Positions 8,087 through 13,453 of a stretch of 13,453 nucleotides of DNA are shown piece by piece. The notes under the pieces are model-generated. The model was given only the letters and a program-made list of their open reading frames with translations. It had not been told where the DNA came from and did not search any database. How positions within the stretch are numbered: position 1 is the stretch's first letter; each line of letters starts with the position of its first letter. The DNA is from an uncultured Bacteroidota bacterium (GTDB lineage: Bacteria; Bacteroidota; Bacteroidia; 2-12-FULL-35-15): contig CAISYK010000787.1 of the NCBI GenBank assembly GCA_903889605.1, positions 1 through 13,453 on the forward strand, written 5' to 3'. The translations under genes were made by a program, and so were the position numbers.

Positions 8087-8827
8087 TTAAACTAACTGCT
8101 CGCTTGTTTTTCCAAATCTGCGCTCACGGTTTTGATAATCAAGTATTGCTTCATAAAGATCTTCTTTCCTGAAATCCGGCCAAAGTTTATCTGTAAAATA
8201 TAACTCAGAATAAGCTAACTGCCAAAGCAAAAAGTTGCTGATGCGGTGCTCTCCGCTTGTACGAATCATTAGTTCAGGGTCGGGAATACCGGCAGTGCAT
8301 AAATGACTGGAAATAGCATCTTCATTAATATCCGCTGCAGAAAGCGTTTTGTTTTCTATTTTCTGAGCAATTTCTTTAACGGCATTTATTATCTCCCAGC
8401 GTGCACTGTAACTTAAAGCAAGCACTAATGTCATTCGGGAATTATCTTTTGTATTTGCAATCGCCTCCTGCAGCTCATTATAACAATCGCTTGGTAAGCT
8501 TTTTAAATCGCCGATAGCTTGTAAACGTATGCCGTTTTTGTTAAGTGTTGCTGTTTCTGCATTTATAGTATATACGAGAAGCTGCATCAGCGCAACTACT
8601 TCTTCCTGAGGCCTATTCCAGTTTTCGGTTGAGAAAGCGTAAAGTGTAAGATATTTTATTCCAATTTCAGCTGCAGCTTCAACTGTATCGCGGACTGATT
8701 TCACACCATTTTCATGACCAAAAATACGGTCTTCCCCATGCTGTTTAGCCCATCGGCCATTCCCATCCATAATTACTGCGATGTGCTCCGGCAATTTTGA
8801 TGGTATAATTTTTTCTTTTAAGCTCAT
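8087..8827 (-). CDS. uppS: Isoprenyl transferase (di-trans,poly-cis-undecaprenyl diphosphate synthase)
   Basis: UppS extends farnesyl diphosphate with isopentenyl units in cis to make the C55 carrier for peptidoglycan and surface polysaccharides. It acts at the cytosolic face of the membrane. The 246-residue product shows the cis-prenyltransferase signature: IMDGNGRWAKQHG with catalytic Asp21, the GHENG turn (His38), YAFSTENWNRP (63-73), RTSGEHRISNFLLWQ (189-203) that binds the isopentenyl substrate, and the end motif YQNRERRFG. The stretch often written LNYGGR is LSYSARWE here, a conservative lineage variant and not a lost catalytic residue. The length is standard. It lies between the porG-like gene (199 bp upstream) and bamA (162 bp downstream). 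Its leader is a copy of the interspersed repeat that begins three bases from the start codon. Confidence 0.97.
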   Translation of the reverse strand: MSLKEKIIPSKLPEHIAVIMDGNGRWAKQHGEDRIFGHENGVKSVRDTVEAAAEIGIKYLTLYAFSTENWNRPQEEVVALMQLLVYTINAETATLNKNGIRLQAIGDLKSLPSDCYNELQEAIANTKDNSRMTLVLALSYSARWEIINAVKEIAQKIENKTLSAADINEDAISSHLCTAGIPDPELMIRTSGEHRISNFLLWQLAYSELYFTDKLWPDFRKEDLYEAILDYQNRERRFGKTSEQLV

Positions 8828-8830
8828 TTT

Positions 8831-8914
8831 TTGGTTACTGATACCGAATAATTACGAAATTATTTATTTAAGAAATATGAATTAATCGAATTTACGAAAC
8901 TGTGTTTGTTAGTT
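8831..8914 (+). repeat. Interspersed core repeat, copy 2 (uppS leader)
   Basis: The blocks GGTTACTGATACCGAATAAT, TTACGAAATT and TTTACGAAACTGTGTTTGTT appear in the same order and spacing as copies 1 and 3. The last block matches copy 1 with a single difference. It begins three bases upstream of the uppS start codon. Beyond it (8911-8940) the DNA continues as the low-complexity series AGTTATTAATTAGTTATTTA, comparable to the arms around copy 3. The rest of the spacer, to 9026, shows nothing I can name. Confidence 0.78.
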
Positions 8915-9026
8915 ATTAATTAGTTATTTATTTGCTATTTGTCAGCTAAAGTGTTAATTATTTTTTTTGATTTCCGTGTGAACAGCCAAATAGCCATTGC
9001 TTATTGACGGTAGTTTTTTTACAACA

Positions 9027-9872
9027 TCACTTATAAACACCCGGGCATAATTTTCTTTTTTCTTTAAATTTCACTGTTAAAGCTATTCCGGTAAAGGAAT
9101 ACCAATCTTTTGTTGTTGGATTTCCGCGCTGCCTCCCTACATTGCTGAAATTTGGATCTGTCCCTATGCTTTGGTCAGATAACTGCGCCGTCATAGGGCC
9201 GCGTTTAGCAAATAATACCGCTGGGTCATAATAACGATTACTAACATCATCAAGATAATCGGTAAATGTTTTACGCATTCCCCATTCTATAGAAATACCT
9301 ATATTTTTTGACAGGTTGGCCTTAACTCCAAAACCAAACGGCAGGGATATCTGCATAAGTTTATATTTTCTTTTGGAGGCTCCGCCGGGAAGGCCCTGCC
9401 CTTCTGTGCCAAGCGGCTGAAGGTCTACCCAATTGCCGCTGAATTTTGCCTGAGGGTTGAATTTAAAACCTGCAAATCCGCCGAAAATATATGGAGAGAA
9501 TCCTCTCTCGTCATCACCAATTTTATAGTCGAGAAAATTAAACTCCAGCTGTTCTGAAAGTTCATAAATGTTGGATTTAAAATGCAGATTGCGCTGCAGC
9601 TGTGAAGGAGAATTAGAAAAAGAATCATCACCCTCTATTGCGCCGAAAAACAAATTAGTACGTGCCGCTAATCTCGGATTAAAATTGTAACGATAAACTA
9701 TACCGCCTGCAGGTTTTGTAAATTGATTAAAATGACCAAGAGGATTTAAATCACCGATATAATACGAGCCTCCTAGGAAGAGTCCTATTTCGGCACTTTT
9801 TTTATGCTGCTGGGCGAATCCTGTAAATGCTGGGAGCAGGGCACTAATTAATATAAAAAAATGTTTTTTCAA
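9027..9872 (-). CDS. porG: PorG-like outer-membrane beta-barrel protein (DUF6089)
   Basis: The 281-residue product has a signal peptide (about 1-20, GFA before Gln-Gln) and an all-beta body with amphipathic strands: AEIGLFLGGSYYIGDLNP near the start, a GGIVYRYNFNPRLAARTNLFFG stretch in two pieces, FSPYIFGGFAGFKFNPQA, and a late LMQISLPFGFGVKANLSKNIGISIEWG region. These are hallmarks of the DUF6089 family. The Porphyromonas member, PorG, is an outer-membrane part of the type IX secretion system and there, too, sits next to uppS, bamA and two ompH genes. I infer the same here from sequence style and order. Other T9SS genes are not in this window, so an active system cannot be shown. An alternative is a general barrel of unknown role. 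The protein ends in a basic stretch with a cysteine (KEKRKLCPGVYK). nadK lies 125 bp upstream. Confidence 0.85.
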   Translation of the reverse strand: MKKHFFILISALLPAFTGFAQQHKKSAEIGLFLGGSYYIGDLNPLGHFNQFTKPAGGIVYRYNFNPRLAARTNLFFGAIEGDDSFSNSPSQLQRNLHFKSNIYELSEQLEFNFLDYKIGDDERGFSPYIFGGFAGFKFNPQAKFSGNWVDLQPLGTEGQGLPGGASKRKYKLMQISLPFGFGVKANLSKNIGISIEWGMRKTFTDYLDDVSNRYYDPAVLFAKRGPMTAQLSDQSIGTDPNFSNVGRQRGNPTTKDWYSFTGIALTVKFKEKRKLCPGVYK

Positions 9873-9905
9873 TTTCTGAATTTATTCATTTATTTTATTG
9901 CGGCC

Positions 9906-9919
9906 CTCTTTTAAAAGAG
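9906..9919. repeat. 14-bp perfect palindrome upstream of the porG-like gene
   Basis: CTCTTTTAAAAGAG is a perfect palindrome, 33 bases upstream of the porG-like start codon. It could be an operator half-site pair or a short hairpin. I see no second copy in the window and infer nothing further. Confidence 0.45.
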
Positions 9920-9997
9920 TTTGATCCTTAGCTGTTTTTATTGGCAATAGCCGTCAAAGGTAATGCAATTTTGCTTATTTGAATGTGTTAAAATTAG

Positions 9998-10876
9998 TTA
10001 ATTGCGTTTATCTAAGCCCCAGAGTAATTTGTTACGGATTGTATTAAAGAAGTTTTGGTTTTCGAGTTTTATTATGTGCAGGTAAAAGTCAGCTTTTTTA
10101 AGTGTAAGTTCAATAGAGGAATCAATAATTTCGTTCCTTGAATCAAGCGAAGCAAGATAATGGCTGCTGCGCCCTTCTACTTTAAGTTTAATAACATTGT
10201 TGTCAGAAATAACTAATGGACGTACATTTAAGTTATGAGGGGCAATGGGAGTAATTACAAAGTTTGCCGAGCCAGGCATTACTAAAGGCCCTCCGCAGCT
10301 TAATGAATAGGCTGTGGAACCTGTAGGGGTGGCTATTATCAATCCATCGGCAAAGTATGAGTTGAGGTAATCGCCGTTTATGTATGTATGAATGGTGATC
10401 ATTGATGAACTGTCCTTTTTAAATATAGTTAGTTCATTCAAAGCATAATTTACTTCGCCGAACAAATTATTGGGCGCTGTAACACTCAGCAAGGCTCGTT
10501 TTTCAATACTAAATCTTTTATGCACCAAAGCTTCAATAGCCTCGTTTATTTCATTTTTTGCGACATTTGCCAGGAAGCCTAAACGCCCGGTATTTATTCC
10601 CAAAACAGGAATTCCTAAATTCCTTACGTAAGTTAATGTTTCTAAAAAAGTACCATCTCCGCCAAGACTTAACATACAATCCGTATCTCCATTCAAATCG
10701 TAAAATGAATTGAAGGTTTGAACTGAACCTTTAATTTCTATTTTTTGTTTAAGAAATCTGTAAAACGGTTCATATATCAATATTTCTGTTTCATATTCAT
10801 TGAGTTTATTAAACAGCTGCTGAATATGCTCAGAAATATTATCTTTAGTAGATCGACCGTAAATAGCTGCTTTCAT
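9998..10876 (-). CDS. nadK: NAD kinase
   Basis: NadK phosphorylates NAD to NADP with ATP or polyphosphate in the cytosol. The 292-residue product carries the diagnostic GGDGT at 72-76 (catalytic Asp74), GINTGRLGFLA (93-103), the NE pair at 147-148 and the substrate-binding ATPTGSTAYSLSCGGP (182-197). The length is normal for the phylum and the N-terminus MKAAIYGR is typical of Bacteroidota NadK. The start codon is preceded by AGAGGGG, which lies in the end of an intergenic repeat and may serve as a purine-rich ribosome-binding site. The CBS-domain gene lies 150 bp upstream and the porG-like gene 125 bp downstream, all on one strand. Confidence 0.97.
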   Translation of the reverse strand: MKAAIYGRSTKDNISEHIQQLFNKLNEYETEILIYEPFYRFLKQKIEIKGSVQTFNSFYDLNGDTDCMLSLGGDGTFLETLTYVRNLGIPVLGINTGRLGFLANVAKNEINEAIEALVHKRFSIEKRALLSVTAPNNLFGEVNYALNELTIFKKDSSSMITIHTYINGDYLNSYFADGLIIATPTGSTAYSLSCGGPLVMPGSANFVITPIAPHNLNVRPLVISDNNVIKLKVEGRSSHYLASLDSRNEIIDSSIELTLKKADFYLHIIKLENQNFFNTIRNKLLWGLDKRN

Positions 10877-10880
10877 GGAG

Positions 10881-11020
10881 CCCCTCTCTTAATCTCTCCC
10901 CTTAAGGGAGAGGCAATAGGTGAGTTGTTTAACCGCCTATTATTGTTATTAATTGATGCCTTTCTTTTTTCGTTTCCTTTTTCACCTTTTTCCCCTTTGG
11001 TTCGGAGAGGGATTAAGGGA
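10881..11020. repeat. Pair of inverted GC-rich intergenic repeats (nadK leader)
   Basis: The left unit (10881-10928) contains CTTAATC (10888-10894) and an internal hairpin, CTCTCCC/GGGAGAG (10894-10912), then CAATAGGTGAG. The right unit (about 10983-11020), read on the other strand, gives CCCTTAATCCCTCTCC, then AAAGGGG and AAGGTGA, the same order of blocks. The two units are thus degenerate copies in inverted orientation around a 50-base AT-rich centre, and together can form a long foldback (GATTAAG at 11011-11017 pairs with the left CTTAATC). The left unit ends 5 bases from the nadK start codon. It resembles the short CTCTCC/GGAGAG intergenic repeats that are common in Bacteroidota; I make that comparison from memory. 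Confidence 0.75.
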
Positions 11021-11026
11021 ATAGAC

Positions 11027-11689
11027 CTATATATTTATATAATTCATAAATGAATCGAAACGGTTTTTCATGTCATCAGAAAATTCACTTTGGTGAAAAG
11101 ACGCTTTTACAGTATAATTATAACGATCAAACGTTTGCAGTATGCCGGAAATATCTTCTTTATTTATTTTCAGGGTTACTTCAATCCTGGTAGAATCGGC
11201 AAGCGAATTTAAGTAGCAGCTCAATACTTTACCGTCATTACTTTCAACGATTTGTGCAATCTGCGATAACGAATAGTCATGTACATTCATCTCTAGTATT
11301 ATTATTCCGCCCGGTTCACGGGTGGCGGCAAGTACTGCAAATTGCTGTAATAATGCAGTTAAGGGTATTAATCCTATGTAGTTTTGGTTTTGATCTAAAA
11401 CAGGTAATACTGTAAGTTTAATGTTCGAAAACATTTTAATAACTTCGTAAACATGCTGATTTTCCAAAACAAACGGACGAATAAGTGAGAGTTTGTATTT
11501 CCCAATTTCTTCATCAGTAATATTCAAATCTAAAATATCAGTATCGGAAATAATCCCCAAATACTCGCGGTTATTTACTATAGGAAGGTGCGCCACCTTA
11601 AACTCATCCATCCAGTTAATTACCATTATCCCGGTATCGGAAGTTTTAAGGGGAGGTATTTCGTCTGTTATAAGGTCTTTTGCCAGCAT
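11027..11689 (-). CDS. CBS-domain-pair protein with ACT-like C-terminal domain
   Basis: The 220-residue product holds two CBS motifs, about residues 1-57 (HLPIVNNREYLGIISDTDIL) and 70-122 (VLPVLDQNQNYIGLIPLTALL). Such a pair folds into one adenosine-nucleotide-binding module. After EPGGIIILEM (125-134), residues about 135-200 resemble an ACT domain (LSQIAQIVESNDGKVLSCYL), the arrangement known from AcuB-like proteins. There is no catalytic domain and no signal or membrane segment, so this is probably a cytosolic sensor or regulator of energy state; its partner is unknown. It is divergent from pdxJ (174 bp between start codons) and lies 150 bp upstream of nadK, where it is often found in this phylum. 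A link to NAD(P) or B6 metabolism is only suggested by position. Confidence 0.92.
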   Translation of the reverse strand: MLAKDLITDEIPPLKTSDTGIMVINWMDEFKVAHLPIVNNREYLGIISDTDILDLNITDEEIGKYKLSLIRPFVLENQHVYEVIKMFSNIKLTVLPVLDQNQNYIGLIPLTALLQQFAVLAATREPGGIIILEMNVHDYSLSQIAQIVESNDGKVLSCYLNSLADSTRIEVTLKINKEDISGILQTFDRYNYTVKASFHQSEFSDDMKNRFDSFMNYINI

Positions 11690-11702
11690 AATTAAAGTTA
11701 AG

Positions 11703-11745
11703 AATGACCAATCACTCCTGATTTACGAATCTATTTTTGTTAAGC
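11703..11745 (+). repeat. Possible degenerate fourth copy of the interspersed repeat
   Basis: TTTACGAATCTATTTTTGTT matches the last block of copy 2 at 17 of 20 positions. Just to its left, AATGACCAATCA is identical to a 12-mer in the right arm beside copy 3 (12793 onwards). It lies upstream of the CBS-domain gene in the same relative orientation as the other copies. The first blocks of the repeat are missing, so this could be a decayed copy or chance in AT-rich DNA. Confidence 0.3.
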
Positions 11746-11863
11746 AGCCTTCCGAAGAATTATCAAATTGGTTTATCCTTGCGGCATTTATTAAACATTT
11801 AATCAGAAAACTTATTATACAAACATACTAATTTTTTAGCTTTACATTTTTATTTATGAAACT

Positions 11864-12592
11864 ATGGGTACAAAGTTAAGTGTAAATATCAATAAAATTG
11901 CAACACTGCGAAATTCTAGGGGAGGAAATACTCCTGACGTATTACAAGTCGCGATGGATTGCGAGCGCTTTGGTGCTCAAGGCATTACGGTTCACCCACG
12001 GCCTGACGAACGTCATATTCGTTATAAAGATGTAAGAGAATTAAAACCTTTGCTTACCACCGAATTTAATATTGAAGGAAATCCGCGCGAAAAAAAGTTT
12101 TTGGATCTGGTGCTGGAGGTAAAACCCGCGCAGGTAACCTTAGTGCCTGATGTTATCGGACAAGTAACATCTGACCATGGATGGGATACAATTACTCACG
12201 GCAGTTATTTAAAAGATACAATTTCGCTTTTTAATGATGCAGGTATCCGCACATCAATATTTGTTGATGCGGACATAAAAATGATTGAAGGTGCTAAAGA
12301 AACCGGGACCAACCGCATTGAATTATATACCGAAGATTATGCAAGACAATATCCTGCTGACCGCGAAAAAGCAGTTAAACCATATTCAATAGCCTCAAAA
12401 CGAGCCCTGGAATTGGGATTAGGAATAAATGCGGGGCATGATTTAAGTCTGGAAAATCTTAGTTATTTTGTTCAGCATACTGTTGGATTATTGGAGGTTT
12501 CTATTGGTCATGCATTAATTTCGGATGCGTTGTATTTTGGTTTGGAAAATACAATTCAGCTATATTTGAGAAGCTTAAAAAAAGTCAAGTAG
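11864..12592 (+). CDS. pdxJ: Pyridoxine 5'-phosphate synthase
   Basis: PdxJ condenses 1-deoxy-D-xylulose 5-phosphate with 3-amino-1-hydroxyacetone 1-phosphate to pyridoxine 5'-phosphate, the closing step of the DXP-dependent vitamin B6 route. The 242-residue TIM-barrel product has the whole family pattern: VNINKIATLRNSRG (7-20), ITVHPRPDERHIR (41-53, with His44, Arg46, His51), FNIEGNP with Glu71, TLVPD (92-96), IELYTE (152-157), GINAGHDL with His192, and EVSIGHALISDAL near the end. These align with the E. coli active-site residues with a shift of one. The length is standard. The start ATG directly precedes GTKLSVNIN and no earlier in-frame start would add conserved sequence. It is divergent from the CBS-domain gene, and an esterase gene follows after 223 bp. 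Confidence 0.97.
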   Translation: MGTKLSVNINKIATLRNSRGGNTPDVLQVAMDCERFGAQGITVHPRPDERHIRYKDVRELKPLLTTEFNIEGNPREKKFLDLVLEVKPAQVTLVPDVIGQVTSDHGWDTITHGSYLKDTISLFNDAGIRTSIFVDADIKMIEGAKETGTNRIELYTEDYARQYPADREKAVKPYSIASKRALELGLGINAGHDLSLENLSYFVQHTVGLLEVSIGHALISDALYFGLENTIQLYLRSLKKVK

Positions 12593-12668
12593 TCATTAGT
12601 CGATTAGGCATTAGTTGATTGGTCATTGGTCATTTGTCAATTAGCCTATAGTCAATTAGTCATTAGGC
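12593..12668. repeat. Degenerate tandem repeat after pdxJ (left arm of foldback)
   Basis: Immediately after the pdxJ stop, the words GTCATTAG, GTCAATTAG, GATTGGTCATTGGTCAT and TAGTCAATTAGTCATTAGG recur with small changes. The 14-mer GATTGGTCATTGGT at 12617-12630 is the exact reverse complement of 12790-12803. This is simple, non-coding sequence prone to slippage. It may serve as the 3' end of the pdxJ transcript, but no T-tract terminator is present. Confidence 0.75.
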
Positions 12669-12693
12669 CTCTGGCAATTGCAAGTGGGCAATT

Positions 12694-12776
12694 CAGCAAA
12701 CACAGTTTTGTAAATGAGTGAAATTTCGTAATTCGAAGAAAGAAAGTTCGCAATGAATTCTTTATCCGTAACAAAC
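12694..12776 (-). repeat. Interspersed core repeat, copy 3 (esterase leader)
   Basis: Read on the minus strand this is GTTTGTTACGGATAAAGAAT, then TTGCGAAC, TTACGAAATT and TTTACAAAACTGTGTTTGCT: the same block order as copies 1 and 2 with a few substitutions. It lies 39 bases upstream of the esterase start, oriented toward that gene as copies 1 and 2 are toward bamA and uppS. It is enclosed by the complementary arms at 12593-12668 and 12781-12813. Confidence 0.72.
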
Positions 12777-12780
12777 AAGT

Positions 12781-12813
12781 GATCAATCAACCAATGACCA
12801 ATCATCCAATAGG
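12781..12813. repeat. Right arm of the pdxJ-esterase foldback
   Basis: ACCAATGACCAATC (12790-12803) is the perfect 14-bp reverse complement of 12617-12630, and the neighbouring bases pair imperfectly. With the left arm it would enclose core repeat copy 3. It ends three bases before the esterase start codon. Confidence 0.7.
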
Positions 12814-12815
12814 AA

Positions 12816-13453
12816 ATGAAACTTTTTTACAGAAAATTCGGACAAGGACAACCGCTGATTATTTTACACGGCTTGTTTGGGCAAAGCGATAACTGGAACA
12901 CTCTTGCCAAACAATTTGCCGGACAGGGTTTTGAAGTTTATACTGCAGACATGCGCAATCATGGTCTTTCGCCCCATAGTGAGGTATGGAATTACCAGGT
13001 GATGAGTGATGATATACTTGAATTGATTACGGATAATAATCTGCAAAAAGTAATCTTATTAGGGCATTCAATGGGCGGGAAGGCCGCAATGCTTTTTGCC
13101 GTACAGCATCCTGAATTATTGAGTAAATTAATTGTTGCAGATATTGCTCCTAAATACTATCCTCCGCATCATAAAGAGGTGCTGGAGGCTTTAATTGCTG
13201 TTGATTTCAGCATTGTAAAAACACGTAAGGAAGTTGAAAATGTTTTAGCAAAATATATTTCAGATTTCGGCACAAGGCAATTTCTTTTAAAAAATATTTA
13301 TTGGAAAGAAAACGGTGAACTAGACTGGCGTTTTAATTTGAACGTAATTGCTGATCAGATTGAAAATGTCGGAGAGCTGACACCGGATGAAACTTCGTGT
13401 AATACCCCAGCACTTTTTATAAGAGGCGAGGCATCAAATTATATTTTGGATGA
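12816..13453 (+). CDS. Alpha/beta-hydrolase esterase, YbfF type (3' end beyond window)
   Basis: The frame begins at ATG 12816. An in-frame stop sits two codons upstream (12810-12812), and the next Met is residue 46, behind conserved sequence, so this start is well supported. The 212 codons present encode an alpha/beta-hydrolase with the oxyanion loop HGLFG (18-22), the DMRNHGLSPH stretch (45-54), the nucleophile elbow GHSMGGK (Ser85), DIAPKYY with probable catalytic Asp109, QFLLKN (155-160) and WRFNLNVI. These match E. coli YbfF closely, an acyl esterase active on short acyl esters and acyl-CoA in vitro. The catalytic His falls past the window edge. The natural substrate is not known. It follows pdxJ on the same strand; pairing with pdxJ suggests shared transcription more than shared chemistry. 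There is no signal peptide, so it is cytosolic. Confidence 0.93.
   Translation, partial: MKLFYRKFGQGQPLIILHGLFGQSDNWNTLAKQFAGQGFEVYTADMRNHGLSPHSEVWNYQVMSDDILELITDNNLQKVILLGHSMGGKAAMLFAVQHPELLSKLIVADIAPKYYPPHHKEVLEALIAVDFSIVKTRKEVENVLAKYISDFGTRQFLLKNIYWKENGELDWRFNLNVIADQIENVGELTPDETSCNTPALFIRGEASNYILD

Noticed and set aside
9955..9962. TACCTTTG on the minus strand, a match to the Bacteroidota -7 promoter consensus TAnnTTTG, upstream of the porG-like gene
   Set aside because: No TTG or TTTG lies 17-23 bases further upstream, so only half of a promoter is present. An 8-base match with four fixed A/T positions is expected by chance here.
10745..11053. 102-codon open frame on the plus strand over the nadK start
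   Set aside because: It is antisense to nadK and runs through the inverted repeat pair. The translation is low-complexity Phe/Leu/Pro sequence with no family features.
11493..11831. 112-codon open frame on the plus strand across the CBS/pdxJ spacer
   Set aside because: Most of it is antisense to the CBS-domain gene, whose protein is clearly real. The part in the spacer has no start of its own and no recognisable motif.
11843..11850. TACATTTT upstream of pdxJ as a -7 promoter element
   Set aside because: It lacks the final G and has no TTG at the expected distance; its start would lie almost on the pdxJ start codon.
12593..12813. CRISPR array or tandem-repeat gene after pdxJ
   Set aside because: The repeated words are short, degenerate and unevenly spaced, with no constant repeat and unique spacers, and the stretch has frequent stops.
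12864..13046. 60-codon open frame on the minus strand inside the esterase gene
   Set aside because: It is antisense to a conserved alpha/beta-hydrolase frame that contains its catalytic elbow; nothing supports it as a gene.

Overview
The window is a stretch of AT-rich chromosome from a member of the Bacteroidota. Three things point there: the set and order of genes (porG-type DUF6089 barrel, uppS, bamA and two skp/ompH genes, flanked by nadK and murI), the signal peptides that end in Ala before Gln, and the weak Shine-Dalgarno sequences. I cannot place it below phylum. There are no tRNA, rRNA, CRISPR, phage or transposase genes. All genes look intact except the last, which runs off the right edge.

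Layout. Positions 20-11689 hold ten genes, all on the minus strand; in transcription order (right to left) they are a CBS-domain protein, NAD kinase (nadK), a PorG-like outer-membrane barrel, undecaprenyl diphosphate synthase (uppS), bamA, two skp/ompH chaperone genes, a rho-independent terminator, glutamate racemase (murI), a MuiA-family protein (DUF4140/DUF4139), and a membrane-anchored J-domain protein. From a divergent spacer at 11690-11863, pdxJ (vitamin B6 synthesis) and a YbfF-type esterase (partial) run on the plus strand.

Functional theme. The core is a cell-envelope block. UppS makes the lipid carrier for peptidoglycan and surface glycans, and MurI makes D-glutamate for peptidoglycan. 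Skp proteins escort unfolded outer-membrane proteins to BamA, which inserts them. The PorG-like barrel is a candidate type IX secretion component. NadK and PdxJ supply NADP and pyridoxal phosphate.

The genes are ordinary; the unusual signal is between them. Nearly every spacer carries repeat or foldback structure. An ~80-90 bp AT-rich repeat occurs three times (7924-8010, 8831-8914, 12694-12776), always in the same orientation relative to the gene downstream of it. Other spacers hold a nested foldback (5260-5359), a pair of inverted GC-rich repeats abutting the nadK start (10881-11020), and degenerate tandem arms around the third core repeat (12593-12813). These look like small non-coding interspersed elements that have lodged in an essential operon and now form parts of its leaders. 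No undescribed protein system is evident; the least explained protein is the J-domain protein at the left edge, with a ~190-residue non-cytoplasmic region I cannot assign.
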